Below are positions 57,206-64,000 of a DNA stretch of 64,000 nt, piece after piece. The number at the start of each line of letters is the position of its first letter. Position 1 is the stretch's first letter. The DNA comes from Microvelia longipes (lineage: Eukaryota > Arthropoda > Insecta > Hemiptera > Veliidae). The notes under the pieces were generated by a model. It was given only the letters and a program-made list of their open reading frames with translations. It made no database searches and was not told where the DNA came from. Where the stretch lies: positions 48,606,604 to 48,670,603 of the forward strand of contig JACMZG010001914.1 of assembly GCA_018340805.1 (NCBI GenBank), read 5' to 3'. A program made the position numbers and the translations under genes.

Positions 57206-57654
57206 ATTCATTATGGTAAATGTTTTTTACACGTGAATTGTCATTTTTTTGTACAGATTACAGAAATATAATAAAACTAATAAAATTAATGGGATTAAAA
57301 CAAACCAGCTGAATAAGTATTGTGCATATGAATAACAGGTAAACATCTCGGTCAAGTGCTATATATGTTTGCTGACATTGAAATTTGTTGCCAAGGCGAT
57401 CGTGGTTCGTAAAATACGCCCCCCGCATAAGCGTTCGCGCCCGCATCTAAATGCACTTTTATTAATAATCCTGCCATTTAATGTTATTGGCATTTGGTGC
57501 ATAAACCCGTTCATTTCGAACGAAAGGTGATAATGGTGTCTGGAGGTCACTAACAGATTAAAATAATGATAGAACAATTTATAATAATAAATATAAACGA
57601 AAATTATTAAATTTTTTTAAAAATAATCTATGTTATATACTTAAAATAGTTTAA
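57206..57654. other. Spacer, no gene seen
   Basis: 57410-57460 is GC-richer (CGCCCCCCGCATAAGCG). No gene. Confidence 0.4.
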
Positions 57655-57950
57655 TAAAAAGACTGTTTACTTTTCCTCATTTATGCCGTTGGTGCATAGG
57701 AAACGTGATAGGTTTACAATAAAAATCCAAAATTGAGATTTCAAATAATTGTCTTTTCTGGTGTTTTAAAAATGTCTAATTGTTTTTTTATTAAATTCTC
57801 TCTCTATATGTGTAAGTGTGTTATGTGATCATGGTAGCTTCTCGAGAGTTGAAACTTAGTGCAAAAATCAATCTTTAGATCTAGTCGTGCTGTAAAAAAT
57901 TCAATCGATTTAAAATTTGGCACACATAAAGTGGGACTTGTATAATACGA
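57655..57950 (+). repeat. Family C repeat, decayed first module
   Basis: TTTCCTCATTTATGCCGTTG start, GAGTTGAAACTTAGTGCAAA, and AAATTTGGCACACATAAAGT; the rest is missing. It lies immediately upstream of another copy in the same orientation. Confidence 0.7.
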
Positions 57951-58178
57951 TTTTTTGTTTTTACTCTTCCTCATTTATACCGTAAGTATATAGGAAAAGT
58001 ATTGTGTTTTCAAATAAACAAAACAGGGATGTCACCAGGCGTTTCAGGTGTTTTAAGCGTTTTAGACTTTTTAAGGCCTCCTGAATGGTTTTAACAAAGC
58101 TTTTTGTGTATGTGTGTTTGTTATCATCGTAGTTCCCAGTCTATTTTTGCTAGAGTTGAACCTTTGTATAAAAATTTG

Positions 58179-58746
58179 TTTTTTTGAGGTAGTACGTAAT
58201 TGAGCACTTGATTGGACCGTTTTGAGGATGAGAAGCCAATCATTATTGTTATAGGAGGTTATTTAGTACTTTTTCACCTCCGAGAACAATAATGAATGTA
58301 AAAAAACTCATAGGACGTAAAAGTAATTCATATATTGCCGCCATTACTGTAATGTAGCGTGCTCAAAAAACAATCTGTGTTAAACCTTCATGTTTCTTTA
58401 AAAACGTTCATTTTGTTTCTGTTTTTGTTCGTAGACTAATTTTTTTTTCGTTTTTAAAAGGTGTTCTAATTGACAATTTTTGTGTGTTTATTTGTAAAGC
58501 TTTTACATTTTTGAGTAAAAGTGTGAAGCTATGGATGAATTTAATGACGGCGATAATATGGGAGTTTATAATAATTGGACGTTTGTTTTTTTTCAATTAA
58601 GTATATAGCGCAGTTTAATGATGCTATTTTTTGATTTTTTTTAATGAGTGCTACCTAAAAAAATAGTGTATGCCATCCGGCTGAGAATGTCTTTATGTCT
58701 TGGCAATTTTTCCCGACTCGCTTCACTCGTCGGTAAATCTAATTGC
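58179..58746 (+). mobile_element. Family A element, first of two, cut at an N
   Basis: Starts TTTTTTGAGGTAGTACGTAA and is colinear with 46753-47363 up to GGTAAATCTAATTGC, then stops at the single N (58747). It lacks the last foldback arm. It shares private variants with the next copy (CTTGATTGGACCGTTTTGAG, CTCATAGGACGTAAA, TCGCTTCACTCGTCGG). Confidence 0.9.
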
Positions 58747-58747
58747 N
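58747..58747. other. Single ambiguous base (N)
   Basis: The only non-ACGT base in the window. It sits exactly between two copies of Family A and replaces the first copy's end and the second copy's leading T run. Confidence 0.98.
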
Positions 58748-59357
58748 TGAGGTAGTACGTAATTGAGCACTTGATTGGACCGTTTTGAGGATGAGAAGCC
58801 AATCATTATTGTATAGGAGGTTATTTAGTACTTTCACCCTCCGAAACATAAGAATGTAAAAAAAACTCATAGGACGTAAAGAGTAATTCATATATTGCCC
58901 GCCATTACTGTAATGTAGCGTGCTCAAAAAAATCTGTGTTAACCTTCTTGACTTTTCTTTAAAAACGTTCATTTTGTTTTTCGTGTTTTTGTTCGTAGAC
59001 TAATTTTTTTTTCGTTTTTAAAAGGTGTTCTAATTTGACATTTTGTGGTGTTTGTATTTGTAAAGCTTCTACATTTTGTGAGTAAAAAGTGTGAAGCTAT
59101 GGATTTGAATTATGACGGCGATATATGGAGTTGTATATAATTGGGACGTTTGTTTTTTTTCAATTAAGTATATAGCGCAGTTTAATGATGCTATTTTTTG
59201 ATTTTTTAATGAGTGCTACCTAAAAAAAGTGTATGCCATCCGGCTGAGAATGTCTTTATGTTCTTGGCAATTTTCCCGACTCGCTTCACTCGTCGGTAAA
59301 TCTATTTGCCGTGGACTTTAAAGACACACTTCTCAGCCTTATGCATAAATAACTATT
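58748..59357 (+). mobile_element. Family A element, second copy after the N
   Basis: Begins TGAGGTAGTACGTAATTGAG and ends GCATAAATAACTATT. It carries the same private variants as the preceding copy plus many one-base indels and substitutions (for example around 58838-58860 and 59035-59125). The terminal foldback is present but imperfect. Confidence 0.88.
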
Positions 59358-59890
59358 ACTGCTGTAGTTGTGCTAATCGGAAAATATTTTTTTATGGCGC
59401 CATTAAAACTGCAATAAGGACTACGCAAAAATTTTAATGAACTTGGGAATATTATGCCGATCAGATTAAGATTGTAGCTCTTTTAGCTTTGGCACGCATG
59501 TAGCCATGTATAATACTAATATATGAGCCAAGTTTCATCTCATTGTCACCATTGTACAATGTACGTTTTTTGAAAAATTGTAAAACATCGGGAAATAATC
59601 CAATTGAGTTATAATTCTATAAAAGTGTATATCTTTGCGTAATAAATAAGTACACTAAGTTCGTTTCAATACGACAAGTATATCTATGATTTCTGTTGTA
59701 TAAAACTTAATCAGCATTAAGCGTGGTCTATGTCTGGGTGGGTGACCGTAGAATGAAACAAATGTATTTACTGTTGTACTGGTGTGGCAGTATGATTGAA
59801 GATTGCATATTCTAGGGGATGAGAATATGATCAGATTCGTAGCGAATCTGATGTGATTAGGAGAAGTTCCGAGGTACCCCGTACCCGATT

Positions 59891-60190
59891 TATTTGTTTA
59901 AAAACAAAAAAAAAGATAATTGCGTGAAAATTCGGTGTAGCGTATTGTTCCCCTCAAAGCATAGGAAAAGATATTTCCATGCTAGTATGTTTACGGTTTA
60001 TGTTAAATGTTTCTGAGCATCGTTCGAGGTCTATACCCTGAATGGATGACGTGAGAATAAATCTGTGTTTTAATTGTCTGCAAGCAAGCGAAGCGAGTCT
60101 GGAGACGTAGTGCAATGTTGTATTAGTTCCCGATATGGTGTAGAAAGTCTGAAGTACTAGCACCCAATTTATACACGCGGTAATATAGGA
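59891..60190. other. Spacer with a Family C tail-like piece
   Basis: 60068-60170 contains GCAAGCGAAGCGAGTCTGGA and AGCACCCAATTTAT, a weak match to the composite tail. The ORF at 59954-60163 (minus) is not credible. Confidence 0.45.
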
Positions 60191-60430
60191 GCCGCCTCCG
60201 TGGCGAGGTCGTTAAGGCGTTAGTCTTTACACTGACCTTTGACACCCACGGAGGTCTGGTTCGCATCCCAGTTACGCTCTCAGTTTATAGAAGATTATTG
60301 TTTAGATTAAATTATCGCCAACTTTAGAATTCACATTGAGCGTAACGGTTATTACTACCACCCGAGGTGGTTCCCGCAGGGGTCATCCCTGACGAGCCGC
60401 AAGGCTCTAAACGGGCATCATCATCATCAA
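60191..60430 (+). mobile_element. tRNA-derived SINE, head type 2
   Basis: The head GCCGCCTCCGTGGCGAGGTC GTTAAGGCG is followed by a B-box region GTCTGGTTCGCATCCCAG. The body, with CTCTCAGTTTATAGAAG, GCCAACTTTAGAATTC, CACCCGAGGTGGTTCCCGCA, GACGAGCCGCAAGGCTCTAA and ACGGGC, is shared with the type 1 SINEs. It ends in a (CAT)n tail at 60417-60429. The ORF 60367-60573 is a shadow. Confidence 0.87.
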
Positions 60431-61084
60431 GTATAGGTCCTTGGGGGAAGTTTGTAGCCAGCAAAAATTGGCAAGGGGGTGGGACCAAACCCACAGGGGG
60501 TGTTATGGTGATAAATGATTATTCTCTGCCTACAGGTGGTGGGGATATGGTGGTGTCTATATTATGGAAATGAAAAATGATTAAAATTTGTCCCTCAAAA
60601 TCTTAACGCAATAACTGTAATTTATAACATTAACGACTTGCCAGTCAAAAATTTGCGTAAAAAGGATAGAAAAGTTGTCTAAATATGGTTACCTTGCTAA
60701 GTATTCTTTATGATTGATTATTATTTATTTATCGTTTGTTAAATCTTTTAAGTAGTGACTTAGAAGTTGTACTTTATCGAAAGGGTTGCTCTAAGAAGTA
60801 TAAATACCATCTGCTTGAAGAAAAAGTACTATATTTGGTTGTAGAATAAGTCGTGTTTAAAGTGAAAGGTCTTAAGTTCATATTATGCAAAAAAAACTTC
60901 AAATGAAGCTGTGGATTAAAAAGGTACTTAAATGTAAGTTACCTCATATGGATTTATTGGGAAATGTAGAACTTTGCTTGAAGCTTTTCATAGATCTGTG
61001 CCAATATAGGGATTCGGGGGGTTAAAGGAGGGGTTAAAGGGCTTAGCTTCCCTGGTTTGAAATTAGCCCCCCAAAAAAATCATG
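60431..61084. other. Spacer, no gene seen
   Basis: Two GGGG-containing patches (60445-60545, 61010-61080) look like fragments of GC-rich dispersed repeats. Confidence 0.35.
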
Positions 61085-61625
61085 TGTACTTATTTTTTAA
61101 GTAAAGTATACGTATTCACTAGTACTAAATTTCAATTCAATTAAATCATTTTCGAATTTTTACAATTGTTTAAAACTTACTTAAGTCATCCATAAAAATT
61201 AAACTAATGCTGATAAAGATGAAACTGGGCATGTATGTTATAATATATGGTCTCATGGTGCCTAATTCCAAAATACAACAAACATTTCTGTGTTTTATGA
61301 TCTTTCAAAGTTTTAGCTGAGCCATGATTGCGGGTTAATAATGCCATTAAAAAATATCCGAATAGCACAACTACACTGGTAGAATAATATGTGTACAAAG
61401 TTTCAAGCCTCTAGCATTAATGCTAGAGCATTAATGCACTGGGAGCTACGATGATAGCAGACACACACACACTCTCATACAGACAGACAACTTTGAGAAA
61501 ACCACTCAGAAGGCCTTTAAAATACCAGAAACGGATAATTCCAGTTTCATCCTGGTTTCGGATTTTTTTTTTCAAACATTACTTTTGCTATACCTACGGC
61601 ATGAATGAGAAAAAGTAAAAATTGG
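61085..61625 (-). repeat. Family C repeat, complete first module without 5S
   Basis: On the minus strand from the TCATTCATGCCGTAGGTAT start through CCTTCTGAGTGGTTTTCTCA, ATCATCGTAGCTCCCAGTG, GCCATTATTAACCCGCAATC and TTTGGAATTAGGCACCATGA to AATAAGTACAC. The match ends at the base where the other copies pass into the 5S-like part. Confidence 0.85.
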
Positions 61626-61986
61626 GAGGATTTTTTATCCATAAAAAATCCTCTATATAAAAAATGTGCCAAATAAAGAATCCTTACTGCCTCATGGAGG
61701 CAACAGATTACATGTGGGACATCGGCACATATCCCGTAACACGCCTTTGTGAACGTGGATATATATAATAATTACGGGATCACTGGGAACCTAATATGTG
61801 TGTATCCTCAATGTGTGAATCAATGAAGACAAGAGATAAATGTGCATTGTGAAAAATTTAGCCATTAATGTTGTAAATTCTGGATTTTATAAATAAAGAT
61901 ACCGAGCGCCTGCACGCCTGATAAGCGCCACTTTCTATTGGAAGTTTGCTAAAATTAAAAGTATTAAGTCCTAACATAGTAGAAAA
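61626..61986. other. Spacer, no gene seen
   Basis: A short inverted GGATTTTTTATCC/ATAAAAAATCC lies at 61629-61653. No gene. Confidence 0.4.
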
Positions 61987-62127
61987 TAGTAGTGAATTAT
62001 ACAGACGTTACCATTAACGTCTGTCTACAGGTACAATGGACCCACATACGAGGTCTAAGTACCTAGGAAATTATTTTCCTCCGGAGTTTTAAATAAAAAA
62101 AAACGTCTGTCTAATTCACTATTATTG
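61987..62127. mobile_element. Small MITE, about 140 bp
   Basis: TAGTAGTGAATTATACAGAC at 61987 and GTCTGTCTAATTCACTATTA ending at 62125 are complementary over about 23 bp with two mismatches. The left arm also forms a local hairpin, CAGACGTTA/TAACGTCTG. Confidence 0.7.
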
Positions 62128-62131
62128 TTTT

Positions 62132-62159
62132 GCATTGGAGGACCCGTGTCCTCCAATGC
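62132..62159. terminator. Perfect 12-bp hairpin of unknown role
   Basis: GCATTGGAGGAC and GTCCTCCAATGC are exact complements around CCGT. It looks like a factor-independent terminator fold but is not followed by a T run directly and lies in eukaryotic DNA, so the role is unknown; the type label is only the nearest available. Confidence 0.3.
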
Positions 62160-62629
62160 TTTTAACTTCATAGTTGTCTGGGTTCCTCTACTCTCCCAAA
62201 AACAGTTACGATAGTATTTAGACATGTTTCTTTCCTGGTAAAGTAAATTTCATATTGGAAAATAGATTGCTCTTGCAGTGTTGTTGTAAGCAAACGTTTA
62301 GCTCTATAATCTTATGAAGAGTTAGCTTTTTTGATGGTGACCCAGTCTATGTATACAATAAAACCGACATTTCGTTTCCACTGTGGGCTGTGGGAGCAAG
62401 GGAGGACTGGCTAGTAAGGGCAAGGACGACAGTCCTCCTTGCACCTTTCAGCCATAATAAACTTAAAAAAAGAACAAGGAACATTAAAAAAAATATTTAC
62501 ATATTAAATATAATATTCTTTAGCTTATAATATATAAATATATTTATTTATTATAATTATGTGATATAATCATAACACCAGAATTAAAGGTGCCCAATAC
62601 TCAAAGGCAGGGCCTAAGTAGATCCTAGA
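62160..62629. other. Spacer with a GC-rich repeat fragment
   Basis: 62395-62455 (GGACTGGCTAGTAAGGGCAA, GGACGACAGTCCTCCTTGCA) is related to 49515-49580. Confidence 0.4.
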
Positions 62630-63090
62630 GACACGTGTTTTTATAGTACTCAAAAATATTAACAATTTGTCATTGTTATCTGAACCTAAGGCCTTTGATG
62701 GCCTTATCTATTTTACTTCAAGGACCCTATACAGAAGACTAGGGCCAAAAAGGGCCCTAGTATACTCGATCAGGGCCCTTAAAAAGGACTCTAAATATAA
62801 TTTAATTAATTAAAAATATATTCTATATTTTCGATCTTTTTGACCCCTATTAATTATTAAGGGCTCCCATATGAAAACTAGACTTAATGATGGTCCTTAA
62901 CATCCTTAGTCAGTCCTTATTGCAGCAGGAAAGGGTCTCATTAAGGATTGATGTTTTTAAGTAGTTAAAATATTTTTACTGCTACCTTAATCTAGGTCCT
63001 ATTATACCTCTTTTCTTTATACTTGGGCCTTTAAAGGTCCCAAACGAAGACTAGGGCAACAAAGGCCCTTTACCATACTTGATCAGGACC
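62630..63090. repeat. Diverged direct repeat, unit about 310 bp
   Basis: GAAGACTAGGGCCAAAAAGG and ACTCGATCAGGGCCCTTAAA near 62735-62785 recur as GAAGACTAGGGCAACAAAGG and ACTTGATCAGGACCCTAAA near 63047-63096. GGGCC-rich phrases fill both units. Confidence 0.6.
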
Positions 63091-63099
63091 CTAAACCAG

Positions 63100-64000
63100 T
63101 ACAAAATGGCTTTTGAGATTAAACATAAAATAGTTTAATTAAATATTACATTTAAATGAATAAACTAAAGTTTTATTTTATTTTTTGCTTAAGATTATTT
63201 AATAATTACTTATTCATTTTATTTTCTTAAGTTTTTTTTTAAATTTATTTAATTAAAATACTTGCATTTTATCTAATTCTATTAAGTACAAATTAAGAGT
63301 AAACATTTTTAAATAAGCTTGGCATAATCATTAATACTACTGAAGTTACAAGTAGAAGTAGACCCCTCAACTTGGAAAGCAATAATACACCAGCCCCTCC
63401 CCTTATTGGGCCTCTTGAGATTTAGGTTTGGGCCCTTTTAGGCCAACCCCCCCCCCACGGGCTTTTTTGAGCTCACTCTACCACAGGTGGAAGGCATCTT
63501 CATGGGCGTAGGATAGTATACAATGCTCTGCATTCAACAAGTATCAACATTGTAAAATCCCTACGGGAAAGACCACTGAGTTTAATATTAACAAAGTTAA
63601 AATTGAAATTTAGACTACCCTCTATGTATATATTTTGAGCATATTATCACTCTTTGAGAGTGAATTGCTACAACACTTACTTAATATAAAAACTAGTATA
63701 ATATTTACAACTAAAAGTATAACCTGTTTTCAATAACTTTGGTAATCCAAATAGTTATAAAAATGGAAAGTAAATATTATGTAAAGCTGGGATATTAGGG
63801 TGTCTCAGAAATATCGAGGTTAGCTGTATAAAAAGGAAGGGGAGGCAGGGTAAAAGGCTTCTTTGAGAAATTGGAGTGATGAAATAAATCTAATGAACCG
63901 TGCCATCACTCAGGAAGAATAGAGTTGTGTTTTGAATAATCTTCACTAACCTGAGATACGATGCTTCCAGGTATTGCATGTTTGCATTCAAGTTTTACTT
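63100..64000. other. Spacer to window end, no gene seen
   Basis: AT-rich DNA with a C8 patch near 63450. No coding or RNA signal recognised. Confidence 0.4.

Larger units (their letters stand above)
57955..59890 (+). repeat. Family C composite with 5S-like module, split by Family A
   Basis: The left part 57955-58178 runs from CTCATTTATACCGTAAGTAT to GTTGAACCTTTGTATAAAA. The right part 59358-59890 resumes with CTGTAGTTGTGCTAATCGG and continues through TTGGCACGCATGTAGCCATG. The 5S-like segment 59661-59755 has ATTAAGCGTGGTCTATGTCT and GGGTGGGTGACCG. The tail is TCGTAGCGAATCTGATGTGA, GTTCCGAGGTACCCCGTACC. The insertion point defines both ends of Family A. Confidence 0.85.

Noticed and set aside
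60367..60573. 68-residue glycine-rich ORF
   Set aside because: Starts inside a SINE and reads through its (CAT)n tail.

Overview
The window looks like gene-poor, AT-rich nuclear DNA from an animal, most likely an arthropod and probably an insect. The evidence is one intact cytosolic-type tRNA-Asp gene, fragments of non-LTR retrotransposons (RTE type and Jockey/R1-like), several Penelope-like elements (PLEs) with GIY-YIG domains, tRNA- and 5S-derived short repeats, many long (TA)n tracts and several kilobases of short-period satellite. I see no operons or bacterial signals and no complete multi-exon protein gene. The only credible cellular gene is tRNA-Asp(GTC) at 10580-10651 (minus). Two GC-richer open segments (40463-40686 and 50190-50411, both minus) could be exons, but I do not recognise their products. 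Most long ORFs here are shadows of satellites whose period is a multiple of three.

Layout. 1-5.2 kb: a 46-bp satellite, a decayed minus-strand PLE (1640-2715) with a hammerhead-like motif downstream, a 40-bp satellite and a Family B element. 5.5-7.9 kb: a large 42-bp satellite. 9.7-15.8 kb: a Family C fragment, tRNA-Asp, a 30-bp minisatellite running into a LINE endonuclease relic, and a short AT-rich array. 16.6-17.4 kb: a double-layered foldback between (TA)n tracts. 18.3-22.3 kb: a SINE, then a Family C copy split by a TIR element and by a Jockey-like LINE 3' end. 24-26 kb: a SINE followed by a PLE in two opposed pieces. 28-33 kb: a SINE head, a TIR element, a 5S-bearing Family C copy, and a long-TIR element holding an RTE fragment. 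34-40.2 kb: a PLE tail flanked by inverted repeats, Family B, a tRNA-Lys-like sequence, Family A, another 5S-bearing Family C copy, a 360-bp near-perfect palindrome and Family A again. 41-48 kb: a SINE, a TIR element, a PLE-type ribozyme-like motif, Family A and Family C with 5S. 48-57 kb: repeated SINE-like units, a 20-bp array, Family D repeats and a 43-bp satellite. 57.6-62.2 kb: Family C interrupted by two Family A copies joined at a single N, a SINE, Family C and a small MITE.

Two repeat systems stand out. Family C has a module of about 550 bp that, in at least four copies, is followed by a sequence closely matching the internal promoter half of 5S rRNA and then by a fixed tail of about 150 bp; other copies have only the first module. 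Families A and B differ in sequence, but both end in a large foldback and share the terminal motif GCATAAATAACTATT (one B copy differs by a base), so they look like two lineages of one unclassified non-autonomous transposon group. Family names A to G are labels used only in this annotation.
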